A program made the translations under genes and the position numbers. A DNA stretch of 64,000 nucleotides from Cyanobium usitatum str. Tous (GTDB lineage Bacteria; Cyanobacteriota; Cyanobacteriia; PCC-6307; Cyanobiaceae). Under the pieces are notes generated by a model, which was not told the DNA's origin, ran no database searches, and was given only the letters and a program-made list of their open reading frames with translations. Shown here piece after piece: positions 29,726 through 37,769 of the stretch; within the stretch, counting starts at the first letter, position 1; the number at the start of each line of letters is the position of its first letter. The stretch covers positions 1-64,000 of the forward strand of contig NZ_PXXO01000006.1 in assembly GCF_003011885.1 (NCBI RefSeq), given 5' to 3'.

Positions 29726-30811
29726 TCAGCCTCCTAGGTAGGCCATTTCGGCGTGTTTGCTGTTGGCAGATTTTGTAGTGTTGCGCTCTTCGCTATAGCG
29801 GTCGCTTCGTTGATTCCAGAGGGCGGCTATGGCCAGCTTGAGTTCTGCGGCGCTTGACTCCTCCTTCAGCCATGGCTTGAGATCCAAGCCGCTGCCCGGG
29901 GCGGCAAAAAGGCAGGAGTACGCCACGCCATCTGCGGTAACCCGCAGCCGGTTGCAGTCCCCGCAGAAAGGAGCACTCACCGATGCCACTACGGCCAGGC
30001 TGCCTCGCCCATCCTGGTAGCGCCAGCGGCTAGCGGTGGCGTGGGCGGTGCGGCCCAGCGGCTCAAGCGGCCAGCTGCTGCCGATTTGTTCCAGCATCTC
30101 GGCGGCGCTCAGCACCGCCTCGGACTGCCAGCCGTTGCGGCTGCCCACGTCCATGAACTCGATCAGCCGTAGCTCCAGCCCCCGCTCCCGTGCCAGAGCC
30201 GCCAGGGGCAGCACCTGGTCATCGTTGGCGCCGCGATGAATCACAGCGTTGAGCTTGAGGGCGCCGCGGGCGGGATCAAACCCGGCGGCGCGGGCGTGCT
30301 CGATCGCCGCCAGCACCGCCGCCAAGGCCCGCTCGCCGGCGGCGGTATCGGCAAGGCCAGTCATGCGAGCAACCGACCCAGCCGTGGTGCCATCGAGGCT
30401 GAGGGTGATCCGGTCGAGGCCTGCGGCGCGTAGGAGCTGGGCTCGCTCAGCGGTTAGCAGTAGGCCATTGCTGGTGAGAGCGATCTCGCGCAAGCCGGGA
30501 CGTTCCGGGTGTGTGGCGCGCAGGGGCTGCACAGCGGCGATCAGCTCCTCCAAGCCCCCGTGCAGCAGCGGCTCTCCGCCGGTGAGCCGCAGGCTGCGGG
30601 CTCCCAGGTTCACCGCCGCCCCGATCACCCCTAGCCGTTGCTCCAGCGTCAGCAGGCCCGGTGGCTCCTTGCCATCCGGCAGACAGTATGGGCAGGCCAG
30701 GTTGCAGCGGGCCGTGAGCGACAGCCGCAGCACCCCAAGTGGCCGGCCCAGTCGGTCGTTTGGGCGGACGTGGCTGGCTACGGTTTTTGGATGGTTAGTG
30801 GCGCTGGCCAT
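29726..30811 (-). CDS. moaA: GTP 3',8-cyclase
   Basis: MoaA is the radical SAM enzyme that starts molybdenum-cofactor synthesis by rearranging GTP. The N-terminal cluster motif is RCNLACPYCLPDG (Cys-x3-Cys-x2-Cys). LRLTGGEPLLHGGLEELI and the SLDG segment follow. The C-terminal [4Fe-4S] site is APFCGDCNRLRV...SCLF (Cys-x2-Cys-x13-Cys). The 361-residue protein ends KHAEMAYLGG, keeping the terminal Gly-Gly that is needed in MoaA. The start at 30811 gives a 20-residue lead before the domain. It is divergent from the FdhF-like gene. Confidence 0.97.
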   Translation of the reverse strand: MASATNHPKTVASHVRPNDRLGRPLGVLRLSLTARCNLACPYCLPDGKEPPGLLTLEQRLGVIGAAVNLGARSLRLTGGEPLLHGGLEELIAAVQPLRATHPERPGLREIALTSNGLLLTAERAQLLRAAGLDRITLSLDGTTAGSVARMTGLADTAAGERALAAVLAAIEHARAAGFDPARGALKLNAVIHRGANDDQVLPLAALARERGLELRLIEFMDVGSRNGWQSEAVLSAAEMLEQIGSSWPLEPLGRTAHATASRWRYQDGRGSLAVVASVSAPFCGDCNRLRVTADGVAYSCLFAAPGSGLDLKPWLKEESSAAELKLAIAALWNQRSDRYSEERNTTKSANSKHAEMAYLGG

Positions 30812-30952
30812 GGCCGCAACGCTATAGCTCCAGCCCAGCCCCAGTTACCACTACGGGGCTTCGGGCGCTGCATGCTGCGCCGGCAGGGCTGCGATTTATA
30901 AAGAGCGACCTTGCCATACCCCTAGGCTCAGAAAACACCGGCAGTAGCAGCC

Positions 30953-33241
30953 ATGGCGCCTGAGCAATCTGGTTCGCCAGCCGCTTCCCAGTCAAAGGCA
31001 TCGTCTGAGCTACCGGCCCCAGAAGACGCCGATAGCGGTGGCGGCTGGCCCCTGATCGATGGCTGGGCCCGCGCCACCCTCTCACCCACGGGGTTGCGGC
31101 TTTGGCAGACCCTCAACCATAAAAGCGCCTGCCTGAGTTGCGCCTGGGGCACGGGCGGCCAGAGCGGCGGCTTTCGCGATGAACTGGGTGAGCGGCTGCA
31201 GCGCTGCCTGAAGAGTGTGGAGGCGATCGGAGCTGAACTGCAGTCCGCGGTGCCAGCGGAGGTGTTTGCAGGCCGCAGCCTGGCCGAGCTGCAGCAGCTC
31301 AGTTCCGCCGAATGCGACCAGCTGGGCCGGCTCGATCGACCCCTGATCCAGCGAGCCGGCAGCGACCACTACCAGCCGATCAGCTGGGAAGAAGTGCAAG
31401 ACATCAGCGCTGCGGCCTTCGCTAGGCCGTCGCCGGAGCGGGTTGCTTCCTACAGCTCTGGGCGCTCCTCCAATGAGGCCGCCTACCTGCTGCAACTGCT
31501 GCTGCGGGCCCTCGGCTCCAACAACCTGGCCGACTGCTCTGACCTCTGCCACGCCCCCTCCAGCATCGGGCTCAGCCGGGTGTTTGGCAGTGGCACCTCG
31601 ATGGTGAGCCTCGAGAGCCTCCAGCAAGCCGATGGTGTGGTGTTGGTGGGCTCCAATGCGCCGGCCAACCACCCGCGGCTGATGAACGAGCTGATCCGTC
31701 TGCGGGAGCGCGGCGGCACGGTGATCGTGATCAATCCGGTGCTGGAGGCGGGGCTGCTCAAGTTCGGCTCGCCCGCCTTCCCGATTCGCTCCATGCTCGG
31801 CGGCGGCAGCGAGATCGCCTCCCTGTTCCTGCAGCCGATTCCCGGCTCCGACACCGCCGTGTTTCTTGGGCTGCAGAAGGCCCTGCTGGACAGCGGGGCC
31901 ATCGACTGGGAGTTTGTGAAGGCCCATGCCGATGGTTGGCAGGCCCTGATCGAGCAGATCGAGACCACCAGCTGGGAGGCGATCACGGGCTGTTGCGGCC
32001 TTAGCCGCGAGGAGCTCGAGCACACCGCTGCCCGGCTGGCTGCGTGTAAGGCGGTGGTGTTCGCCTGGGCGATGGGCATCACCCACCACGCCAACGGCAC
32101 CGCCAACGTGCAGGCGATCGCCAACACGGCCGTGCTTACGGGCAACGTGGCCCGGCCGGGGGCGGGCACGATGCCGATCCGAGGCCACTCCAACGTGCAG
32201 GGGTTCGGCTCGATGGGGGTTACGGTGAATTTGCGCGAGCCGATGCGGCTGGCGCTCGAGCAGTTGCTCGGCCGGCCCCTTAGCCCCACCCGGGGCTACG
32301 ACACCCGCGCCCTGATCGAGGCGGCCGCTGCCGGCGCCGTCGATTCCCTGCTGTGTCTGGGCGGCAACCTGTACGGCGCCAACCCCGACAGCCGCCAGGC
32401 CCAGGCCGCCCTCGGCCGCATAGACACGATCATCTATCTGGCCACCAAGCCCAACACCGGCCACTTCCACGGCCTGGCGGCGCGCCAGACCCTGCTGCTG
32501 CCGGTGTTCAACCGTTTCGAGACGCCCCACCGCACGACAGTGGAATCGGGCAACAACTGGGTGCGCCTCAATGAGCCCGGCAGCACCCATCTGGGCAGCG
32601 GCCAGCTGATCAGCGAGGTGGAGTTCTTGGCCGAGCTGGCCCACCGCCTGCACGGCACCGAGCCGATCGACTGGCGGCGGCTGCAGGATCCCGTGTATGT
32701 GCGCGAGCTGATCGCCCGCACCGTGCCCGGTTACGCCGCGATCGCCGAGATCGACTCCAGTAAGAAGGAATTCGAGGTGGCCGGCCGGGTGTTCCAGGAG
32801 CCCTGTTTCGCCACCGCCACTGGCCGGGCCCAGCTGGCGGTCACGCCGCTGCCCGAGCTCGGATTGCCGAATGCGAATCATTTTGGCGGGCTGGCCGCCG
32901 GCGAGCAGGGACTGGTGCTGAACCTGATCACCGCCCGCAGTTACGGCCAGCACAACACGGTTGTCTACAAGCAGGGCGACAGCTATCGGGGCATGCCGCA
33001 CCGCCAGACGATCCTGGTCAACCCGGAGGATCTGGCTGCCTGTGGGCTGCGGGCCAACCAGCGGGTGACCGTGCAGGGCGAAGCGGGCCAGCTGGATGGG
33101 ATCGAGCTGATCCCCGGCTCGGTGCGGCCTGGTGCAGCGCTGATGTTCTACCCGGAGGCCAATGTGTTGATGCGGGCGGTGAGCGATCCCGAGAGCGGCA
33201 CGCCGGCCTTCAAGCGGGTGCCTGTGCTGGTGCGGGCCTGA
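30953..33241 (+). CDS. FdhF/YdeP family molybdopterin oxidoreductase (Cys-type formate-dehydrogenase-like)
   Basis: A 762-residue member of the DMSO reductase superfamily. The N-terminus has only a partial cluster motif: Cys-x2-Cys in SACLSCAWGTGG, with another Cys about 30 residues later in LQRCLKS. The active-site segment CSDLCHAPSSIGL aligns with the selenocysteine-His pair of E. coli FdhF (UHGPS), with Cys in place of Sec and the catalytic His kept. VLTGNVARPGAGTMPIRGHSNVQG is the bis-MGD-binding core, and NLITARSYGQHNT the C-terminal domain. It may be a formate dehydrogenase, but YdeP-type proteins are poorly characterised. It begins a same-strand run with the half-size TauE permease ten bases later. 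Confidence 0.85.
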   Translation: MAPEQSGSPAASQSKASSELPAPEDADSGGGWPLIDGWARATLSPTGLRLWQTLNHKSACLSCAWGTGGQSGGFRDELGERLQRCLKSVEAIGAELQSAVPAEVFAGRSLAELQQLSSAECDQLGRLDRPLIQRAGSDHYQPISWEEVQDISAAAFARPSPERVASYSSGRSSNEAAYLLQLLLRALGSNNLADCSDLCHAPSSIGLSRVFGSGTSMVSLESLQQADGVVLVGSNAPANHPRLMNELIRLRERGGTVIVINPVLEAGLLKFGSPAFPIRSMLGGGSEIASLFLQPIPGSDTAVFLGLQKALLDSGAIDWEFVKAHADGWQALIEQIETTSWEAITGCCGLSREELEHTAARLAACKAVVFAWAMGITHHANGTANVQAIANTAVLTGNVARPGAGTMPIRGHSNVQGFGSMGVTVNLREPMRLALEQLLGRPLSPTRGYDTRALIEAAAAGAVDSLLCLGGNLYGANPDSRQAQAALGRIDTIIYLATKPNTGHFHGLAARQTLLLPVFNRFETPHRTTVESGNNWVRLNEPGSTHLGSGQLISEVEFLAELAHRLHGTEPIDWRRLQDPVYVRELIARTVPGYAAIAEIDSSKKEFEVAGRVFQEPCFATATGRAQLAVTPLPELGLPNANHFGGLAAGEQGLVLNLITARSYGQHNTVVYKQGDSYRGMPHRQTILVNPEDLAACGLRANQRVTVQGEAGQLDGIELIPGSVRPGAALMFYPEANVLMRAVSDPESGTPAFKRVPVLVRA

Positions 33242-33250
33242 TCGGGATCC

Positions 33251-33685
33251 ATGCAGGGTTGGTGGCTGCTGGCTCTGGGCGCTGTGGCCTTCCTCTATGG
33301 CGCAGTGGGCCATGCTGGCGCCTCCGACTACATCGCCGTCCTGGCTCTGGCAGGTCTGCCGGCGGAGCAGATCAAGCCGCTTGCCCTGATCCTGAACACG
33401 GTGGTGGCGGCCCAGGGCCGCTGGCAGTTCGTGCGAGCCGGCCACCTGCGCTGGCGGCTGTTCTGGCCGGTGTTGCTGGTCGGCCTGCCGATGGCCTTTC
33501 TGGGGGGCTGGCTCGATCTGCCCACGCTCTGGTTTCAGCGGTTGGTCGCACTGGTGCTGCTGGCCGGCCTGATGCTGGCCCGCCAGCCATCTGGGGCCCT
33601 GCTGCCGTCCCTGCCGTCCCAGCTGGGCTGGATGGTGCTGCTGGTGCTGCTGGCCGCCTTGAAGCTCCTGGGTTTCGGGGGCTGA
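33251..33685 (+). CDS. Half-size TauE/SafE (TSUP) family permease
   Basis: The 144-residue product has about five hydrophobic segments and the family signature LYGAVGHAGASDYIAVLALAG in its first third. TSUP proteins export or import sulfite, sulfoacetate and related anions and are usually 240-270 residues with two repeats. Here only one repeat is present, and translation stops after ALKLLGFGG. No matching second half is visible downstream in another frame, so it may work as a dimer or be a remnant. Its start follows the FdhF-like stop by nine bases, suggesting one operon. Confidence 0.72.
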   Translation: MQGWWLLALGAVAFLYGAVGHAGASDYIAVLALAGLPAEQIKPLALILNTVVAAQGRWQFVRAGHLRWRLFWPVLLVGLPMAFLGGWLDLPTLWFQRLVALVLLAGLMLARQPSGALLPSLPSQLGWMVLLVLLAALKLLGFGG

Positions 33686-33706
33686 TGTTGGCGGTAGCGT
33701 TTCAGC

Positions 33707-34126
33707 ATGGTCGCCTCCGCTGCCGAGCGTTTCACGCCGCCCCCCATCCCCTGGCGCCATTCCCTGGCGCTGGAGCTGGCTCCTGAGCTGGGTCCGGGGT
33801 TGGATCCCCAGAGGTCTGGGGAAGCCTTGGTGCGTCTTTGCGCCGAACCCGATGTGCAGGCGGTGATCGCCTTTGGTTCGCGGGCCAGGGGTGAGGCGCG
33901 CCCAGACTCAGATCTGGATCTTGCAGTGATCGTGGGCCAGCCCCAGCTCACGCCGGCCGAGAAGCTGGCCTGCTGGAAGCGCTTCAACCGAGCGCTGGGT
34001 CGGCAGGGAGTACCTGTCGACCTAGTGGTGGCGGGCAGCGCTGATGCCGAGCGCCTGAGCGGCTCCCGTTGGCATGTGTTCGGCGATGTGGCTCGTGAGG
34101 GCCGGGTGTTGTATGTCGCCCGCTGA
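33707..34126 (+). CDS. MNT-type nucleotidyltransferase (putative antitoxin of a HEPN/MNT pair)
   Basis: A minimal nucleotidyltransferase of 139 residues. The signature FGSRARGEARPDSDLDLAV matches the GS-x10-D-x-D pattern of pol-beta-type enzymes, and VPVDLVV supplies the third acidic residue. In known pairs such as MntA-HepT, this protein neutralises a HEPN RNase, by AMPylation in the best studied case. The ATG at 33707 is preceded by a short gap after the TSUP gene. The C-terminus overlaps the HEPN gene start by 14 bases. The HEPN partner is frameshifted, so the pair may be decaying. Confidence 0.85.
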   Translation: MVASAAERFTPPPIPWRHSLALELAPELGPGLDPQRSGEALVRLCAEPDVQAVIAFGSRARGEARPDSDLDLAVIVGQPQLTPAEKLACWKRFNRALGRQGVPVDLVVAGSADAERLSGSRWHVFGDVAREGRVLYVAR

Positions 34127-34497
34127 AGACGCGCTGCTGCTCCTGGCGATTGTGCGCCGCCATCTGCGCAGCCTGGGGCTGACCCTTGACCCTGCCTATC
34201 CAGAAGAAGACTGGGGTTTCACCGCCCAGCAAGCGGTGCAAAAAACTACTCAAGGCCTGGATAGTGCTGGCCGACCGGCGGCCGCCCCGGGTCCATGACC
34301 TCGAAGATCTGGTCGCTCTGGCTGGTCAGCAGCTTGACCCCCTTCTGCTTGAGCTGCAGGTGTTTGCGGTGGAGGCCCGCTCCGAGGAGGGGCCCTTCCC
34401 GCTCCCCGCACCGAGGCAGGAGCTGTTGGCACTGGTCGAGGCGGAGCTGGAGCGTTGTGAGCGGATTGTGGCGGAGCAGGGCGAATCGGCTGCCTGA
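34113..34497 (+). pseudogene. HEPN-domain protein (putative RNase toxin), frameshifted at an A6 tract
   Basis: The frame starting at ATG 34113 reads MSPAEDALLLLAIVRRHLRS and continues to FTAQQAVQK, the typical early HEPN block. At 34240-34245 six A residues break the frame, and this reading stops at 34298. Shifting by +1 at the run gives LLKAWIVLADRRPPRVHDLEDL, with the HEPN R-x4-6-H motif, and the frame then runs to 34497. Five A residues instead of six would restore about 128 residues in one frame. The truncated product lacks the catalytic motif. It could be a real mutation, a sequencing error in a homopolymer or a slippage-controlled gene. Confidence 0.75.
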
Positions 34498-34503
34498 CTT
34501 GGC

Positions 34504-35106
34504 TTAGGCCATCTGACTTGGCTCGGGCCGGTTCACGTTGCGGATAGCCCGGGGATCCAGCGGCACAGCCTGGCAGGGCAGCGTCGCTAGCCAGCTCTGC
34601 AGGCGCCGTTCGCCCCGCTGTACCGCCGCGGCCAGGTGGGCGCGGATCGGTGGGCTGCTCGGATACAGGCCCAGCAATGGTTGCAGCCGCTCACCGTCGT
34701 GGGCCAGATGGAGCCTGGTCGGGCTCCCTGTTGCTGCGTCCGCCAGCAGGGTTTGCAGGGCGGCCAGGCTGAGATGCGGCATGTCCACTGGGCAGAGCAG
34801 TAGCTGCTCGTTTGGGTGTTGCTGCATCAGCCGGTGCAGGGCCAGCAGCGGCCCCTCCCAGGGTGGTGGTTCGGCCAGGGCCGTCATCGGCGAGCCCGGG
34901 GCCAGCTCGAGGGCCAGTTCTTCCGCCAGCTCTAGGTGCGCCCCATGCCGGCTCAGCAGGCTGATCGGCATCTCCAGCTGGGCCAGCATGCGCAAGCTGC
35001 GCTCCAGCCAGGTGCCGCCTTCCGGGTGGGGCAGCAGCGCCTTGTCGCCGCCCATGCGCCGGCTTTCGCCACCGCTGAGCAGGCAGGCGCGTAGGGGCAG
35101 GCTCAC
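34504..35106 (-). CDS. mobA: Molybdenum cofactor guanylyltransferase
   Basis: MobA attaches GMP to Mo-molybdopterin, making the MGD cofactor used by NarB-type enzymes. The 200-residue protein starts LRACLLSGGESRRMGGDKALLPHP, the family LxGGxSxRMGxDK nucleotide-binding loop. It has LLLCPVDMPHLSLAALQTLL, with the Asp that binds Mg-GTP, and ends IRNVNRPEPSQMA (the NVN/NTP C-terminal motif). It overlaps the narM stop by four bases (translational coupling). This order links cofactor maturation to NarB assembly. Confidence 0.95.
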   Translation of the reverse strand: MSLPLRACLLSGGESRRMGGDKALLPHPEGGTWLERSLRMLAQLEMPISLLSRHGAHLELAEELALELAPGSPMTALAEPPPWEGPLLALHRLMQQHPNEQLLLCPVDMPHLSLAALQTLLADAATGSPTRLHLAHDGERLQPLLGLYPSSPPIRAHLAAAVQRGERRLQSWLATLPCQAVPLDPRAIRNVNRPEPSQMA

Positions 35107-35600
35107 ACCAGTAGCCCGAACTCCGCCAGGGCCCGCGGCAGGTTGCGGTGCTCGTGGCCGGGGTGACTGAGCTTGACCAGGGCGAAGCGCTGCAGTTCGT
35201 CCAGCTCCGCCCAGCCGCCGCTGCGCAGCTCAAGGTCCAGCTGGGCGCAGGAGGAGGCGAGCACCGCGGGCAGTTGCTCGGCCTGCTGCCAGGGCTCCCC
35301 GCAGGGCCGCGGCAGCTCCTTGGCCTGGCCGGCGCTGAGGGCGGCGCTGCGCGCCAGCAGGTTCTCACGCAACACCTCGATGGCGGCGGCATCGTCGGCC
35401 CAGGCCAGCAGTTCGCCGCGCTCGGCCTCCCCCAGCTCGCTCCAGTGCTGCAGCTTCAGCTTCACGCCGGCCAGATCCAGCTTGCGCCGCACGGCCATCG
35501 GAATGCAGCGCAGGTCGGCGCTGAAGTCGGCCTCGAAGCCGAAGCAGGTGCTGGCCAGGAGAGAGCCCAGGGGAACTGCGGTAACAACTGCCACCATCAT
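35103..35600 (-). CDS. narM: Nitrate reductase associated protein NarM
   Basis: NarM is a cyanobacterial protein needed for nitrate reductase activity, thought to assist NarB maturation. The 165-residue protein has the family N-terminus FGFEADFSADLRCIPMAVRRKLDLAGVKLKL and a C-terminal region LDELQRFALVKLSHPGHEHRNLPRALAEF. Two ATGs are adjacent at 35600 and 35597; the first is used here. It is divergent from narB with only 29 bases between the starts. Its start codons touch the NtcA-like site at 35581-35594, so both directions may be controlled together. Confidence 0.9.
   Translation of the reverse strand: MMVAVVTAVPLGSLLASTCFGFEADFSADLRCIPMAVRRKLDLAGVKLKLQHWSELGEAERGELLAWADDAAAIEVLRENLLARSAALSAGQAKELPRPCGEPWQQAEQLPAVLASSCAQLDLELRSGGWAELDELQRFALVKLSHPGHEHRNLPRALAEFGLLV
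35581..35594 (+). promoter_or_regulatory. Candidate NtcA-like site upstream of narB
   Basis: GTAACAACTGCCAC fits the relaxed NtcA form GT-N10-AC but not the full GTA-N8-TAC. It matches 12 of 14 bases of the site upstream of nrtA (GTAGCAACTGCGAC). It ends 35 bases before the narB ATG and abuts the narM start codons. No good -10 hexamer is visible 22 bases downstream, so a conventional class II promoter is not proven. Confidence 0.45.
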
Positions 35601-35629
35601 GGGGCGCTCCGGCTTGATCCAATGGCCCC

Positions 35630-37768
35630 ATGGCCAGTGATCCCGCCAGCCCGGCCGCCAGTCCAGCTGCCCTAGCCCAGTGCCCCTACTGCGGCGTGGG
35701 CTGCGGTCTGGAGCTGAAGCCTCCAGATGAGTCCGGCGGCGCCTGGATCGCTCGCGGCGACCGCCACCATCCCTCGTCGCTGGGTCAGGTGTGCATCAAG
35801 GGCGCCACCGTGGGCGAAACCCTGCACCCCAACCGCCTCACCACGCCCCTGTGGCGTGCGCGCATCGACCAGCCCCTTGAGCCGATCAGCTGGCAGCGGG
35901 CCTTCACCATCTTGGTGGAGCGCATCCAGGCCACCTTGGCCACCAAGGGGCCGCAGGCGTTGGCGATCTACGGCTCTGGTCAGTTCCTATGTGAGGACTA
36001 CTACGCAGCCAACAAGCTGCTCAAGGGCGCCCTGGGCAGCAACAACTTCGACGCCAACTCGCGCCTCTGCATGAGTTCGGCGGTGGCCGGCTATGCCCGC
36101 AGCCTCGGCTCCGATGGCCCGCCCTGCTGCTACGACGACCTCGATCTGGCCGATCTGGTGCTGCTGATCGGCACCAACACGGCCGAGTGCCATCCGGTGC
36201 TGTTCCAGCGGCTGCTCAAGCGCCGGCGCAAGGGGAATGGGCTGCGCCTGGTGGTGGTGGATCCACGGGCCACCGCTACCAGCGATGCCGCCGACCTGCA
36301 CCTGGCGATCGCCCCCGGCAGCGACCTGGCCCTGCTCTGTGGCCTGGGTCACCTGCTGCTTGAGCATGGCGGTGTGGATCAGGCCTGCGTGGCAGCCCAC
36401 ACCGAGGGTTTCGCCGAGCTGGAGATCCTTTGGCGGGCCTGGCAGCCGGCGCGGGCGGCGGCGGTGTGCGGCATCGCCGAGGCCGACCTGCGCCAGCTGG
36501 CTGAGTGGTGGTGCCAAGCCACCGGCGCGCTCAGCCTTTGGTCGATGGGGGTGAACCAGAGCCGCGAGGGCAGCGCCACCGTGGCCGGGATTTGCAACCT
36601 GCACCTGGTGAGCGGCCAGATCGGTCGCCCCGGCGCCGGACCTTTCTCGCTTACCGGCCAGCCCAACGCCATGGGGGGCCGCGAGGTGGGCGGCTTGGCC
36701 CAGCTGTTGCCCGGTTACCGCGCCGTAGGTGATCCAGCGCACCGGGCCGAGGTGGAGAGCCACTGGGGTTTTGCTGCTGGCTCGATTTCGCCAGAGCCCG
36801 GTTTGGCGGTGTGGCAGCAGATCGAGGCGATGGAGCGCGGCGAGCTCGACCTCTGGTGGGTGGCGGGAACCAACCCGCTGGTAAGCCTGCCCAGCCTCGA
36901 TCGGGTGAGGGCGGCGGTGGCGAACTGCCCGCTGGTGGTGTTGAGCGAGGCCTATGCCGGCACGGAAACCGAGGCGCTGGCCCACCTGGTGCTGCCGGCG
37001 GCCCAGTGGAGTGAGAAGACTGGCGTAATGGTGAACTCCGAGCGCCGAGTCACCCTCTGCTCTGCCTTCCGCCAGCCCCCCGGCGAAGCCCGGGCCGACT
37101 GGGCGATCTTTGCGGAGTTGGGCCGGCGCCTTGGTTTTGTCGATCAGTTCAGCTACGCCTCCGCTGCGGAGGTGTATGCCGAATTCGTAGCACTCACGGC
37201 CGGCCGGCTCTGCGATAGCAGCGGTCTCAGCCACAGGCTCTTGGCCGAGCACGGCCCCCAGCAGTGGCCCTTCCCCGCCGGCACCGCCCCCGGCGTCGGC
37301 GCAGCGCGCCTCTATGTGGATCTGGCCTTCCCTACCCCTTCCGGCAAGGCACGCCTCTGGGCTGATCCGCCCCTGGGCTTGGCCGAACCCCCCTGTGACT
37401 CCTATCCACTGGTGCTCACGGTGGGGCGGGTGCTGGGCCATTGGCACACCATGACCCGCACGGCCCATGTGGCGCGGGCGCTCAAGGCCCACCCCGAGCC
37501 GCTGCTGGAGGTGCATCCAAGCGATGCGGCTCACGCCGGCTTGGTGGATGGGGCCCGGGCCCAGGTGTGGTCGCGCCGCGGTGCGGTGTCGGTGAAGGTG
37601 CAAATAACCGATCGCATTCGGCCCGGCACCGTGTTTTTGCCGATGCATTGGGGCGCCTCCCAAGGCGAGCTGGCTTGCGAGGCCAATCGACTGATGCATG
37701 AACTGGGCTGCCCGATTTCGATGCAACCGGAGCTCAAGGCAGCGGCGGTGGCGCTGACGCCGGCCTGA
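35630..37768 (+). CDS. narB: Ferredoxin-nitrate reductase
   Basis: NarB is the assimilatory molybdoenzyme that reduces nitrate to nitrite with reduced ferredoxin. The 712-residue protein has the N-terminal [4Fe-4S] motif CPYCGVGCGLELKP...GQVCIKG. The probable Mo-ligand Cys lies in ANSRLCMSSAVAGYARSLG, and DLVLLIGTNTAECHPVLF and VSGQIGRPGAGPFSLTGQPNAMGG bind MGD. The C-terminal domain contains TVGRVLGHWHTMTRTAHV and FLPMHWGASQG. The ATG at 35630 gives a short Ala/Ser/Pro leader before the cluster motif. The stop is adjacent to the stop of the convergent nrtD. The neighbours mobA, narM, moaA-E and moeA supply its cofactor. Confidence 0.97.
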   Translation: MASDPASPAASPAALAQCPYCGVGCGLELKPPDESGGAWIARGDRHHPSSLGQVCIKGATVGETLHPNRLTTPLWRARIDQPLEPISWQRAFTILVERIQATLATKGPQALAIYGSGQFLCEDYYAANKLLKGALGSNNFDANSRLCMSSAVAGYARSLGSDGPPCCYDDLDLADLVLLIGTNTAECHPVLFQRLLKRRRKGNGLRLVVVDPRATATSDAADLHLAIAPGSDLALLCGLGHLLLEHGGVDQACVAAHTEGFAELEILWRAWQPARAAAVCGIAEADLRQLAEWWCQATGALSLWSMGVNQSREGSATVAGICNLHLVSGQIGRPGAGPFSLTGQPNAMGGREVGGLAQLLPGYRAVGDPAHRAEVESHWGFAAGSISPEPGLAVWQQIEAMERGELDLWWVAGTNPLVSLPSLDRVRAAVANCPLVVLSEAYAGTETEALAHLVLPAAQWSEKTGVMVNSERRVTLCSAFRQPPGEARADWAIFAELGRRLGFVDQFSYASAAEVYAEFVALTAGRLCDSSGLSHRLLAEHGPQQWPFPAGTAPGVGAARLYVDLAFPTPSGKARLWADPPLGLAEPPCDSYPLVLTVGRVLGHWHTMTRTAHVARALKAHPEPLLEVHPSDAAHAGLVDGARAQVWSRRGAVSVKVQITDRIRPGTVFLPMHWGASQGELACEANRLMHELGCPISMQPELKAAAVALTPA

Positions 37769-37769
37769 C

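Noticed and set aside
30812-30952. Moco riboswitch or NtcA site between moaA and the FdhF-like gene
   Set aside because: No conserved riboswitch core and no GT-N10-AC sequence was found in this 141-base gap.
31082-33760. 892-codon open frame on the minus strand opposite the FdhF-like gene
   Set aside because: Shadow frame of a GC-rich gene: low-complexity His/Gln/Gly/Arg-rich translation with no domain, while the plus strand encodes a recognisable enzyme.
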